In this document: positions 8,243-16,727 of the stretch, piece by piece
Layout: each line of letters begins with the position of its first letter
Position numbering within the stretch: the stretch's first letter is position 1
DNA from: Ruminococcaceae bacterium AM07-15
GTDB taxonomy: Bacteria; Bacillota; Clostridia; Oscillospirales; Butyricicoccaceae
Length of the DNA: 64,000 bases
Direction: 5' to 3'
Assembly: GCA_003477405.1 (NCBI GenBank)
Contig: QUDE01000002.1
Span: 124,001-188,000 of the forward strand
Made by a program: the position numbers and the translations under genes
Notes under the pieces: model-generated
Database searches by the model: none
What the model saw: only the letters and a program-made list of their open reading frames with translations
What the model was told of the DNA's origin: nothing

Positions 8243-8629
8243 ATGAAAAAGAGGGCGTTGGATCTTCTGATGGCCGCCTGTCTCCTTGTTTGCCTGGGAT
8301 TTCTGGGCGGAAGAATGAGCGTGATGCTGGAAGGCCCCACCTTGTCTCTGTCCCAGGGAGCGCAGCTTGTGCGTTTGCCGGAACTGGCGCTGGAAACATA
8401 CCAGGTGGAGGAAAATGATGAGACGCCCGGGGAACTCCGGGTCAACATCAATAAGGCCGGGGAAGAGGAGCTTTGCCAGCTTCCCCAGATCGGGCCGGCC
8501 AGAGCCAAGAATATCCTGGAATACCGGGAGAAACACGGGCCGTTTGCATCCATCGAAGAAATTCGGGCAGTCAGCGGCATTGGCGATGGGATCTTTCAGC
8601 AGATCAGGGAGCATATCACCGTGGACTGA
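8243..8629 (+). CDS. ComEA-like helix-hairpin-helix protein
   Basis: Membrane-anchored DNA-binding protein related to ComEA, the DNA receptor for transformation. One N-terminal transmembrane helix (about residues 7-24) is followed by a short linker and a C-terminal HhH domain (about 64-126). The HhH domain shows VNINKAGEEELCQLPQIGPARAKNILEYRE and a second GIGDG hairpin. At 128 aa it is shorter than Bacillus ComEA. No comEB or comEC gene is adjacent, so a role in DNA uptake is inferred from the family only. The ribosome binding site (GAGTGAG) is weak. Confidence 0.85.
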   Translation: MKKRALDLLMAACLLVCLGFLGGRMSVMLEGPTLSLSQGAQLVRLPELALETYQVEENDETPGELRVNINKAGEEELCQLPQIGPARAKNILEYREKHGPFASIEEIRAVSGIGDGIFQQIREHITVD

Positions 8630-8664
8630 AAGTCTGCGGAGACAATTTTGACGGAGGGGAACAT

Positions 8665-9369
8665 ATGCGAGTATTAGTGGTAGACGACGAAAAATTGCTG
8701 GTCAAAGGCATCAAATTCAATTTGGAAAACGACGGATATCAGGTGGATACCGCCTATGATGGGGCGCAGGCTCTGTCCATGGTCAAGGAACAGAAGTATG
8801 ACATCATCATTTTGGACCTGATGCTGCCCGAGGTCAACGGGCTGGAGGTCTGCCGGAAGATCCGGGAAAACTCCAATGTGCCGGTGATTATGCTCACCGC
8901 CAAAAGCGAAGGGGTGGATAAGCTCATCGGCTTTGAATACGGGGCCGATGACTATGTGACCAAGCCCTTTGATATTCTGGAGCTGAAAGCCCGCATCCGG
9001 GCCATTCTCCGCCGGGCCGGCAACCAACCGGCTGCCGATCTCCAGGACGATCAGATCAAAGTGGGGGATCTTCTCATCGACACCGCCCAGCGTTCGGTGT
9101 TCAAAAACGGCCGCGCCACCGATCTCACAGCCAAAGAGTTTGACCTTCTGGTGATGCTGGCCCGGAACCCGGGCCGGGTGTTCAGCCGGGAAGGATTGCT
9201 CAGCGTGGTGTGGGGCGAGGATTACCCCGGAGACATCCGTACGGTGGATGTGCATGTCCGCCGCCTGAGAGAAAAATTGGAAACAGATGACGCCAATCCC
9301 GAATACATTCTGACCAAGTGGGGGGTCGGTTACTATTTCAAGCCCAACAGCAGCGCTCAAGCTGATTAA
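8665..9369 (+). CDS. OmpR/PhoB-family response regulator
   Basis: DNA-binding response regulator. The receiver domain (1-115) has the acidic pair in VVDDE, phospho-acceptor Asp51 in ILDLMLP, MLTAKS near 77-82 and the TKPFDILEL lysine near 101. A winged-helix output domain follows (about 130-228), with LTAKEFDLLVMLA and the RTVDVHVRRLREKLE recognition helix. The chosen ATG has GGAGGGG upstream; the open frame before it is not protein-like. It overlaps the upstream end of the histidine kinase frame, forming a two-component pair. The target genes are unknown; the GerMN lipoprotein gene directly after the kinase is a candidate. Confidence 0.95.
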   Translation: MRVLVVDDEKLLVKGIKFNLENDGYQVDTAYDGAQALSMVKEQKYDIIILDLMLPEVNGLEVCRKIRENSNVPVIMLTAKSEGVDKLIGFEYGADDYVTKPFDILELKARIRAILRRAGNQPAADLQDDQIKVGDLLIDTAQRSVFKNGRATDLTAKEFDLLVMLARNPGRVFSREGLLSVVWGEDYPGDIRTVDVHVRRLREKLETDDANPEYILTKWGVGYYFKPNSSAQAD

Positions 9370-9397
9370 AACCCTTCGCTTCCGCATCGCTTTTTCC

Positions 9398-10780
9398 ATG
9401 CTGATCACGGTGGTCACATTGCTTTTGGTGCTGAATTTTTATCCGGCCCAGGCGGTGCGCAAGCTGATTATCAGTTCCAAGGAAACAGAACTTTTGGAGC
9501 GGGCTAGAACCTTTTCGGCCACTTTGGAGGAGTTCACCACCCTGACCCAGGAGAATATTCTGGTATCGGTGCAGGTGCTGGATCTGGATGAGGAACAGCG
9601 CATTCTGGTCACCGATGGCTTTGGCAGCGTGATTTATGACAACTCCAAAGTCAGCTCCCTGGCGGGGACCTATGCTCTTCTGCCCGATATCGTAGCCGCA
9701 CTGGAAGGCTGCGATGTGTTCCGCTGCCGCTATGGGGAAACGGCCTTCATTTCCGACGCGGCCTCCCCGGTGATGAAAGGGGAGAAGGCCATCGGCGCCG
9801 TTTATATCTATGACTATGACACCGAGCAGGCGGCCTTCCTCAACAGCACCCGCAGCAACATTTTCCGTATTTCCCTGGTGCTGGCTGTGGTAGGGGCGGC
9901 GGCTCTGGGCTTCCTCATGGTCTATTTCGGAAAAAGAGTGGGACAGCTGGTGCGGGGCATTCAGTCCATGAGCGCCGGCAATTACGATTCCCGCATCCAT
10001 CTGAAGGGCCAGGACGAGCTGTCCCAGGTGGCCGACGAATTCAACGAGCTGGCCGACCGTCTGCAAAAAACCGAAGAACTGCGCCGGGAATTTGTCTCCA
10101 ACGCATCCCATGAGCTCAAGACGCCGCTGGCCTCCATCAAGCTGCTGTCCGATTCCATTTTGCAGACCCGGGACATCCCCAGAGAGTCGGTGAACGAGTT
10201 CCTCACCGATATCAACGAGGAAATCGACCGTCTGACCCGGATCACCGAACGGCTTTTGCAGCTGACCAAGCTGGATTATGTGTCCTCCAATCAGATGCAG
10301 CCCTGTGACTTAAACGGCCTTGTGAAAAAGATCACCGATCTGCTGAAAGAAAACGCCGCCCATGCCCAGGTGGAGCTGGAAAACCAGCTGGAAGAGGATC
10401 TGTGGGTGTTGTTTGACCGGGATGGCCTTTATCAGGTGGTGTTCAATTTGGTGGAAAACGCCATCAAATACAACCGAAAAGGCGGAAAAGTGGTGCTGAA
10501 AGGCTGGAAAGAAACGGGAGAAGAGGACCGGGTGTGCCTGACGGTGCAGGATACCGGCATCGGCATCCCGGAAGAAGAGCTGCCTCATATTTTCGAACGG
10601 TTTTACCGGGTGGATAAAGCCCGCAGCCGGGAGAAGGGCGGCACTGGCCTGGGCCTGGCCATTGTGGCCGACTGGCTGAAAAATGCCGGAGGCGATATCC
10701 AAGTGGAAAGCACATTGGGCGAAGGCACCACATTCCGGGTCACGCTGCTGGCGGGGCCTTGTGAGGAGGTGACGCCATGA
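9398..10780 (+). CDS. Sensor histidine kinase, partner of the upstream regulator
   Basis: Membrane sensor kinase with TM1 at the N terminus, an extracytoplasmic sensor of about 125 residues, and TM2 near 156-177. A HAMP linker (about 178-226), HisKA with His238 in SHELKTPLASIK, and HATPase motifs (DTGIGIPEEELPHIFERFYR, GGTGLGLAI) follow. The first ATG falls in the middle of TM1. The same frame continues upstream with basic residues reading K-L-I-K-T-L-R-F-R-I-A-F-S, which look like the true N terminus but contain no ATG, GTG or TTG. Initiation at a rare codon such as ATT 9365, coupled to the regulator stop at 9367-9369, is likely. Function is assigned by domains only. Confidence 0.92.
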   Translation: MLITVVTLLLVLNFYPAQAVRKLIISSKETELLERARTFSATLEEFTTLTQENILVSVQVLDLDEEQRILVTDGFGSVIYDNSKVSSLAGTYALLPDIVAALEGCDVFRCRYGETAFISDAASPVMKGEKAIGAVYIYDYDTEQAAFLNSTRSNIFRISLVLAVVGAAALGFLMVYFGKRVGQLVRGIQSMSAGNYDSRIHLKGQDELSQVADEFNELADRLQKTEELRREFVSNASHELKTPLASIKLLSDSILQTRDIPRESVNEFLTDINEEIDRLTRITERLLQLTKLDYVSSNQMQPCDLNGLVKKITDLLKENAAHAQVELENQLEEDLWVLFDRDGLYQVVFNLVENAIKYNRKGGKVVLKGWKETGEEDRVCLTVQDTGIGIPEEELPHIFERFYRVDKARSREKGGTGLGLAIVADWLKNAGGDIQVESTLGEGTTFRVTLLAGPCEEVTP

Positions 10781-11697
10781 AGCGAACCATGAAGCGGACG
10801 GTATTTCTGCTTTTGTGTCTGCTGATGCTGTGTGCCGCCGGAGTGGCCAGCTGCCATCAGCAGAAAAAAGAAGCAGGGGAAGGGGAGCTTCAGCTCCAGA
10901 TCTATTGCCTGCGCATGGATGGAGAGAAAAAGCAGCCCCGGGGCCTGGCCGCCGAGGAAGTCACCATGCCTCAGGGGGAGAATATCCAGGAAACGGTGGA
11001 GGATATTCTGCTCAAAATCAAGCAGGTCAACGGAGGGGGAAAGGCTGCGGCCATTCCCGCCGGGGTGACGGTGAACGAAGTGGCCTTTTATGGCAACAGC
11101 GTCATCGTCAGTCTGTCCTCCACCTTTGATGAATTGCCGGAGGTGGAAAAAAGCCTGGCGGCCGCCGCCATTGCCTTGACCCTGACCCAACTGGATTCCA
11201 TCGACTATGTGAAGGTCTCCTGTGCCACCGACAGCTATAACGCTTCCAACGACTTTTACCTCAACGGGGACAATGTGATTTTGGACGAAAGCTCCATCCA
11301 GTTCAACACCTTTGACATCACATTGTATCTGGTGAACACCCAGACCGAGCAGCTGGAAAAAGTGGTGCGCACCCTGAAAACCGAAGAGGATCAGGTGTAT
11401 CTCAACGGTGTGTTCAGCGAACTGGTGCGCCAGCCGGAGGAGGAAAACCTCCAGTCGCCCGTTCCCCAGGGAATGATGCTGCGGCGGCTGTCTTCGGAAA
11501 ACGGCGTGTGTGAACTGGATTTTCTGGAGATCGGCGCCGAAAAGGTGAAGGAGCTGGACGAGCTGTCCGTTCAGGCCATCGTCAAGACGATGTGTGCTCA
11601 GGACGGCGTCCGGGGCGTATTGCTGCGCATCGATGGAAAACCCTTGTCCGAATATGGTCTGGAAGGGTATGACGATGTGCTGACTTGCGAAAAATAA
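10777..11697 (+). CDS. GerMN-domain lipoprotein
   Basis: Predicted exported lipoprotein. A hydrophobic signal ends in a lipobox V-A-S-C with Cys26, followed by two GerMN-like domains (roughly 40-165 and 180-300). GerMN domains occur in GerM, a Bacillus sporulation/germination protein involved in forespore engulfment complexes. The start overlaps the kinase stop by ATGA, so the gene belongs to the two-component operon and may be linked to envelope sensing. No catalytic motif is visible. Role in sporulation is inferred from the domain. Confidence 0.8.
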   Translation: MKRTMKRTVFLLLCLLMLCAAGVASCHQQKKEAGEGELQLQIYCLRMDGEKKQPRGLAAEEVTMPQGENIQETVEDILLKIKQVNGGGKAAAIPAGVTVNEVAFYGNSVIVSLSSTFDELPEVEKSLAAAAIALTLTQLDSIDYVKVSCATDSYNASNDFYLNGDNVILDESSIQFNTFDITLYLVNTQTEQLEKVVRTLKTEEDQVYLNGVFSELVRQPEEENLQSPVPQGMMLRRLSSENGVCELDFLEIGAEKVKELDELSVQAIVKTMCAQDGVRGVLLRIDGKPLSEYGLEGYDDVLTCEK

Positions 11698-11707
11698 AGA
11701 CACAAAC

Positions 11708-11743
11708 AAAATGCCATGGGCTTTCGTAGCCCATGGCATTTTT
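11708..11743 (+). terminator. Bidirectional rho-independent terminator
   Basis: A 15-bp perfect stem (11708-11722 and 11728-11742, loop TTCGT) has A residues on its left and T residues on its right. It separates the convergent GerMN and deacetylase-like genes. Confidence 0.9.
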
Positions 11744-11758
11744 GCGTCTTTTCCTATG

Positions 11759-13015
11759 TTACCGCATTTCCCGGATCTGATTGATGGGGGTGATGGTTTC
11801 AGAGATGGGGCGGATTTCGCAGTTGTTCTGGCGGAAATACGAGACCAGGGAGGACAGGGCCTGAACGCTGGAAGAGTTGCTCATCAAGGAGAGCACCACA
11901 TTGCCCGAGGTGTTTTCCAACAGGGAAACACAGGAGGAATAGATGGCGGAAGCGGAGCCCCAGAGCCGGGTGTCACCGCTGGGGTCCCACAGACGATAGC
12001 CGGCCTGGATCAAAGCGTCCCGCCCTTCCTGGGAGAGATTCTGGCTACCTCCCGGTACCATCAAAGCCCGGCTGTGGGTTTTGGTCACCGCCTGGATCAC
12101 ATCCTGGGTGTCCTGGGCCTGGCGGAGAAGTTCTTCGGTGGATTGGAAGGTGGAGCCGTCCCCATAGAGATTGTTGCCGATCACATGGCCGCTGGCCGCG
12201 GCCCGCAGCAGGTAATCGCTGTTTTGTCCCTGGCTCCGGGGGGTGACAAAGAAGGCAGCGGTGTAATTGTTGCTGTCCAGAATGTCCAGAATCTCGGCGG
12301 TGTATTCGTTCACATCCCCCTGGATGGCCAGATAAACCACTTTGGCGTTGGGGGTTTCCGGCGTATCCGGCTCGCCGCTGGTGTTGGGAATCTCCGGTTC
12401 ACCTGGATCTGTGGGCGTGTCGGGGTCCACCGGCGTAGGCGGTGTCGGGGTGTCCGGGTCCGGATCGGTGCCCTGGTTGTAGGCGGCCTGGTACTGGTCA
12501 TAGATGCTGCGCATCACCGAAAAACCTTTGCTCACCAGATCTTCATCGGATATGCCGCTGTCGTCGGTGTTGATGCGGATCACCGGCCCCAGCAATGTGC
12601 TGGACAGATAGGAATACCGGAAGCCGAAGGCGTCGCACACCACACGGGCCGGCACATAATAGGTGCCGTTGTAGCGCACAGCATTGGCGGGATACACATT
12701 GCCCTGCTCGTCCCGGGTGATGGCGTTGGCCATGTCGAAGGTGAGAATGTGGTTGATGTTATAGAGAACCAGCTGGTTGTTGACGCTGTCATATTTACCC
12801 ATCAGGCCGGGGTTGGGCGCGGCGGTGAATGTGGTATAGGGAACATAGGGCAGGCCGCCGATGATGGTGGGCATAGTGGAAGGGGTCAGGTTCCGCAGGA
12901 AGGTGTCGTTGATGGCGGTGAAAATGACGCTGGGCGCGGCCCGGGTGGGCAGCGGGGAAATACAGGCGCAGAAAAACAGCAGGGAAAGCACCAAAGCACA
13001 GAACCGTTTTTTCAC
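11759..13015 (-). CDS. Secreted polysaccharide-deacetylase-like protein, catalytic motifs degenerate
   Basis: Exported two-domain protein: signal peptide (1-27), a copper-amine-oxidase-N-like/stalk domain (about 28-150), a Pro/Asp/Thr-rich linker (183-224), and a C-terminal NodB-fold-like domain (225-418). Its C-terminal layout follows polysaccharide deacetylases, but the metal and catalytic residues are missing. The TFDDG motif is replaced by L-A-I-Q-G-D-V (229-235), the second motif reads GHVIGNNLY (276-284) without the two His, and VPGGSQ replaces RPPGG. It is probably a non-catalytic carbohydrate-binding or regulatory protein. The start is GTG with GGAGGG upstream. It is monocistronic with its own promoter. 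Confidence 0.75.
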   Translation of the reverse strand: MKKRFCALVLSLLFFCACISPLPTRAAPSVIFTAINDTFLRNLTPSTMPTIIGGLPYVPYTTFTAAPNPGLMGKYDSVNNQLVLYNINHILTFDMANAITRDEQGNVYPANAVRYNGTYYVPARVVCDAFGFRYSYLSSTLLGPVIRINTDDSGISDEDLVSKGFSVMRSIYDQYQAAYNQGTDPDPDTPTPPTPVDPDTPTDPGEPEIPNTSGEPDTPETPNAKVVYLAIQGDVNEYTAEILDILDSNNYTAAFFVTPRSQGQNSDYLLRAAASGHVIGNNLYGDGSTFQSTEELLRQAQDTQDVIQAVTKTHSRALMVPGGSQNLSQEGRDALIQAGYRLWDPSGDTRLWGSASAIYSSCVSLLENTSGNVVLSLMSNSSSVQALSSLVSYFRQNNCEIRPISETITPINQIREMR

Positions 13016-13055
13016 CGGGAACCCTCCTTTTTTATTTCTCAGCCCATTTCTATTC

Positions 13056-13084
13056 ATTATATCGGAATTCTTTTCGGGGTGCAA
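13056..13084 (-). promoter_or_regulatory. Predicted sigma-A promoter for the deacetylase-like gene
   Basis: Minus strand: TTGCAC (13084-13079), a 17-nt spacer and a perfect TATAAT (13061-13056), about 40 nt before the GTG start. Confidence 0.7.
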
Positions 13085-13141
13085 GGAGGGAACGCTGGAA
13101 AAAGCAGCGCATAGACTGAAGGGAGGAGGTGTGCTTTTTTT

Positions 13142-13396
13142 ATGAAAAATCCCAGTTTAATGATATTTCGCTCGGTGACTTATGCCCAGCGAGCCGGAAG
13201 AGTGCTGGAGAAACAGGGGATCACCACTTATATGCTGCGCAGTCAGGCCATTCTGGGCGGCGGTTCTTGCAGCTATGCGCTGAAGGTGGCCCCCAGGGAG
13301 CTGGAACGCTCTTTGGAGATTTTGCGCCAATGTCAGATCCCGGTGAACGGGGTTTATGTGCTGGATCAGTGGGGGCATTACCAAAAGGCCCAATAA
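13142..13396 (+). CDS. DUF3343 protein, putative Se/S carrier-like
   Basis: Small (84 aa) protein of the DUF3343 family, which commonly lies beside cysteine desulfurase or selenium-metabolism genes and is thought to carry sulfur or selenium. A fold-typical N terminus reading IFRSVTYAQRAGRVLEKQGI leads to a single conserved cysteine in GGGSCSYALKV, followed by a helix and a C-terminal strand. AGGAGGT lies 11 bases before the ATG, a rather long spacing. It directly precedes a cysteine desulfurase-family gene with an 18-bp gap, which fits the known association. Chemical role is inferred. Confidence 0.8.
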   Translation: MKNPSLMIFRSVTYAQRAGRVLEKQGITTYMLRSQAILGGGSCSYALKVAPRELERSLEILRQCQIPVNGVYVLDQWGHYQKAQ

Positions 13397-13413
13397 AACA
13401 GGAGGGGAATCGG

Positions 13414-14544
13414 ATGATTTATTTGGACAGCGGCGCCACCACTTTTCAGAAACCCCGGCAGGTGTTTCGGGCGGTGCAGAAGGCCATGGAATCTTGCGCC
13501 AACCCGGGACGAAGCGGTCACAAACCAGCCCGGGAGGCCGAACGGGTGGTCTATTCCTGTCGGGAAGAGGCAGCGGAGCTCTTTGGCTTGGATCGGCCGG
13601 AGCGGGTGGTTTTTACGCAGAATGCCACCCATAGCCTGAACCTGGCCATCAAAAGTCTGCTTCATGAAGGGGGCCACGCCGTCATCACCGGTTATGAACA
13701 CAACAGCGTGGTGCGGCCCCTGGAGGCCATGAAAGGGCAGGGGGTCACTTATACCGCCGTGTCCTCCTGCCTGTTTGACCCGGAGGACATGGCCCGGCAG
13801 ATGGAACGGGCCATCACAGAGGAGACCCGGTGCATGATCGTGTGCCATGCGTCCAATGTGTTTGGCTCCATCGCTCCTTTGGATGAACTGGACCGGATCT
13901 GCCTGCGGCATGGGCTGCCCATGATCGTGGACGCTTCCCAGTCGGCAGGTACTTTGCCCCTTTCGGTGAAAAAGTACCCCAGTGCGGCCTTTTTCTGTAT
14001 GCCGGGGCACAAGGGCCTCTATGGGCCCCAGGGGACAGGACTGCTGATTTGCTGTAAAGATAGTCCTCTTTACACCATTATGGAAGGCGGGACGGGGAGC
14101 CGGTCGCTGGAGGTGACCCAGCCGGATTTTCTGCCGGATGCTCTGGAAAGCGGTACCCTCAATGTGCCCGGGATCGCCGGGCTTTGGGAAGGACTGAAAT
14201 TCATAAAGCGGCAGGGGGAGAAGGAAATTCTCCGGTGGGAGCAGGAGCTGATCGGTACCTTGGTGCAGCAGCTGAAGGGCCATCCTTCTCTGCGGGTGTT
14301 CGCCGGAGGCGAAAACCAGGGCGGGGTGCTGTCGGTGGTTTTTCCCATTCCCTCAGAGGAAGCGGCGGAAAAGCTGGCCAGCCAGGGAATCTGCGTCCGG
14401 GCCGGGCTCCACTGTGCGCCCCTGGCCCACCGCACCGCAGGAACCCTGCCTGACGGCACTGTACGCCTGAGCGTTTCGGCGTTCAACACAAAGCGGGAGA
14501 TGCTCCGGGCCGCCGATGCCATGGCCAAAATGTTAACGAATTAA
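13414..14544 (+). CDS. Cysteine desulfurase-family aminotransferase class V
   Basis: PLP enzyme of the SufS/CsdB-like group (376 aa) that removes sulfur (or selenium) from cysteine or selenocysteine. Motifs: MIYLDSGATTFQKP N terminus, THSLNLAIKSL, a VDASQSAG PLP-ring Asp region, PLP-lysine in GHKGLYGPQGTG, and catalytic Cys in RAGLHCAPLAH. GGAGGGG precedes the start. It forms a pair with the DUF3343 gene and has no isc/suf scaffold neighbour. This suggests a dedicated S/Se transfer role rather than general Fe-S assembly; that part is inference. Confidence 0.9.
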   Translation: MIYLDSGATTFQKPRQVFRAVQKAMESCANPGRSGHKPAREAERVVYSCREEAAELFGLDRPERVVFTQNATHSLNLAIKSLLHEGGHAVITGYEHNSVVRPLEAMKGQGVTYTAVSSCLFDPEDMARQMERAITEETRCMIVCHASNVFGSIAPLDELDRICLRHGLPMIVDASQSAGTLPLSVKKYPSAAFFCMPGHKGLYGPQGTGLLICCKDSPLYTIMEGGTGSRSLEVTQPDFLPDALESGTLNVPGIAGLWEGLKFIKRQGEKEILRWEQELIGTLVQQLKGHPSLRVFAGGENQGGVLSVVFPIPSEEAAEKLASQGICVRAGLHCAPLAHRTAGTLPDGTVRLSVSAFNTKREMLRAADAMAKMLTN

Positions 14545-14637
14545 AAATGTTTCCCATTTTTTCTTTTTTGATATTGAAAAGAAGAGCGCTTATTGATAGT
14601 ATAATAAGTAAATTATACATTGAAAATAGGTGTTTCC

Positions 14638-15486
14638 ATGGAATTTGTCGATAATCTGACCCATTTTATCCGATTGCTTACCGTGGCGGACCTGGTGGAT
14701 ATCCTGCTGATCTCTGTGGTGGTCTACAAGGCCCTCAAGCTCATCCGTCACACCAATGCGGAAAAACTGGTCAAAGGCATTGTTCTATTGCTTTTGGCCA
14801 CGCTGGTCTCCGGCGTCTTCAAACTGAAAGTTATCCAGTTTTTGCTGGATCAGCTGATGCGGATGGGCCCCATTGCGGTGGTGGTCATCTTCCAACCCGA
14901 ACTGCGGAAAATGCTGGAGCAGTTCGGGCGGAGCAAGCTGCCCTTTTTGCACCGGCCCGGTGCCATGGGGGATGAAAAGACTTTGCAGATTGCCATTATG
15001 CGCATCATGGAGGCCGTCTCTTCCATGGCCTGGTCCAAAACCGGCGTGCTGCTGGTGTTCGAGCGGGGAGATAACCTGGATCATATCGTCAAAACAGGCT
15101 CTACCATCGACGCCGAAGTCAATGCGGAACTTCTGAAAAACATCTTTTACAACAAAGCGCCCCTGCATGATGGCGCCGTCATCATCAGCCAGGGCCGGAT
15201 CAAGGCGGCGGGCTGTCTGCTGCCCCTTTCGGCCAATCTGAACATCAGCAAAGAGCTGGGGACCCGTCACCGGGCCGCCGTGGGCATGAGCGAAAATTCC
15301 GACGCTTTGTGCGTGGTGGTTTCGGAGGAAACCGGCTCCATCTCCCTGGCCGAGGGCGGCATGCTCAAACGGCATCTGGCGGTGGAGACCCTGGAGCGGC
15401 TGCTCATCAACGGCCTGATGCCCGCCGATGAGGAAAAGACCTCTTCGGGCAACCTGTTTGCAAAGCTCAGGGGGAAGAAAAAATGA
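14638..15486 (+). CDS. cdaA: Diadenylate cyclase CdaA
   Basis: Membrane-bound DAC-domain enzyme making c-di-AMP from two ATP. It has three N-terminal transmembrane helices (about 20-38, 46-62, 76-86), a short coiled linker and the DAC domain with DGA at 178-180 and RHR at 210-212. The length of 282 aa is typical. The start ATG has AGGTG five bases upstream; a TTG 18 bases earlier is possible. Its TGA overlaps the ATG of the YbbR-domain gene, the standard cdaA-cdaR arrangement. Upstream lies an AT-rich stretch with a TATAAT at 14600-14605 but no well-placed -35. The third usual gene, glmM, does not follow. Confidence 0.96.
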   Translation: MEFVDNLTHFIRLLTVADLVDILLISVVVYKALKLIRHTNAEKLVKGIVLLLLATLVSGVFKLKVIQFLLDQLMRMGPIAVVVIFQPELRKMLEQFGRSKLPFLHRPGAMGDEKTLQIAIMRIMEAVSSMAWSKTGVLLVFERGDNLDHIVKTGSTIDAEVNAELLKNIFYNKAPLHDGAVIISQGRIKAAGCLLPLSANLNISKELGTRHRAAVGMSENSDALCVVVSEETGSISLAEGGMLKRHLAVETLERLLINGLMPADEEKTSSGNLFAKLRGKKK

Positions 15487-16727
15487 TGGAATGGATTCGA
15501 AAACACGATATTCTCACCCGGGTGCTTTCGGTGCTGGTGGCCATGATGCTTTGGCTCTATGTGGTGGAAAACAACGATGAGGACACCACCAAAACCTATC
15601 GGGACATCGGCATCCAGATCCAGGGTCTGGATACTTTGCGGGAAAACGGCATGACGATCATCGATGGCGCCGATACCACGGTGGATGTGACGGTGATCGG
15701 CAAATGGGACGCCCTGCTCAATGTGCGGCAGGACAAATTCCTGATCACAGTGGATGTGTCCAACATCACAGCTCCCGGTGTATATGAGCTTCAATACACC
15801 GTGGCCACCAATGTGGACGGGGCCCGGGTGGCGGACAAAAACCCCCGTCTGATTACCCTGACCATCGACCGGATCATCAATAAGAGCGTTCCGGTGGATC
15901 TGGAAGTCACCGGCTCGGTGCCCGATGGGTATCTGCTGGATGACAACTATGTGGTTTCTCCCACGGCGGTGGAGGTCCAGGGGCCGGAAAGCCAGCTGCA
16001 GAGCATCGAAACGGCCTATGCTACTGTGGATGTCAGCGATTTGAAGCAGACCTCTACCATGAAGGTTTCCTACACTCTGCTGGACGCTCAGGGCCAGCCG
16101 GTGGACATGAGCCGCATCACGGTGGAAGAAGCGGCGGTGAGTGTTACCATTCAGGTGCACAAAGCGGGCGTGGTGCCCTTGGTGCTGGATGTGACCGGCA
16201 TCCCCGGTCTGCCGGACAGCGCTGTCACCTATACCATTGACCCGGCCAATGTGGAGATCAAGGGAACGCCGGAGACATTGGCCACCATCAACAGCATCAA
16301 TCTGGGCAGCGTCAGCCTGGCCGCTTTGCTGGCCCAGGGTCAGACTGAGGTGACTTTGCCCATCATCCTTCCCAATGGCGTCACATCGGAGAATGCTCCG
16401 GCGGAAGCCACAGTCACCTTTGACTTCAGCCATCTGGAGGAGAAGACCCTCCAGATCCCAGCGGAACAGTTCACCGCTGTGGAGGGGTATGAATTTGTGA
16501 CCCAGTCCCTGGAAGTGCGGCTGCTGGGTGTGGAGCAGGCCGTGAGTGCACTGACCACCCAGGATGTGGCAGTCACCTTCGATCCTGCGGAGTTGGGTGA
16601 GCTGGCCGAAGGCGAACAGGCCACAGTTACGGCGGTGGTCACCTGCGGCGCCGATGATGTGGTGGTGCTGGGCAAATATGAGCTGACGGTGACGCCGGCT
16701 GTAGTGGAAGTGGTACCAGAAGAATGA
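15483..16727 (+). CDS. cdaR: YbbR-domain protein, CdaA regulator CdaR
   Basis: Extracytoplasmic regulator that binds CdaA and modulates c-di-AMP synthesis. A single N-terminal transmembrane helix (about 14-28, MMLWLYVVENN at its end) is followed by YbbR repeats through about residue 400, each with the V-x-V-x-G-x-P beta pattern. At 414 aa it fits a three- to four-repeat protein. Translation is coupled to cdaA by an ATGA overlap. Confidence 0.92.
   Translation: MMEWIRKHDILTRVLSVLVAMMLWLYVVENNDEDTTKTYRDIGIQIQGLDTLRENGMTIIDGADTTVDVTVIGKWDALLNVRQDKFLITVDVSNITAPGVYELQYTVATNVDGARVADKNPRLITLTIDRIINKSVPVDLEVTGSVPDGYLLDDNYVVSPTAVEVQGPESQLQSIETAYATVDVSDLKQTSTMKVSYTLLDAQGQPVDMSRITVEEAAVSVTIQVHKAGVVPLVLDVTGIPGLPDSAVTYTIDPANVEIKGTPETLATINSINLGSVSLAALLAQGQTEVTLPIILPNGVTSENAPAEATVTFDFSHLEEKTLQIPAEQFTAVEGYEFVTQSLEVRLLGVEQAVSALTTQDVAVTFDPAELGELAEGEQATVTAVVTCGADDVVVLGKYELTVTPAVVEVVPEE

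Noticed and set aside
14574..14605. Promoter for cdaA (TTGAAA ... TATAAT)
   Set aside because: The -10 is perfect but the spacer is 20 nt, so the -35 assignment is doubtful.
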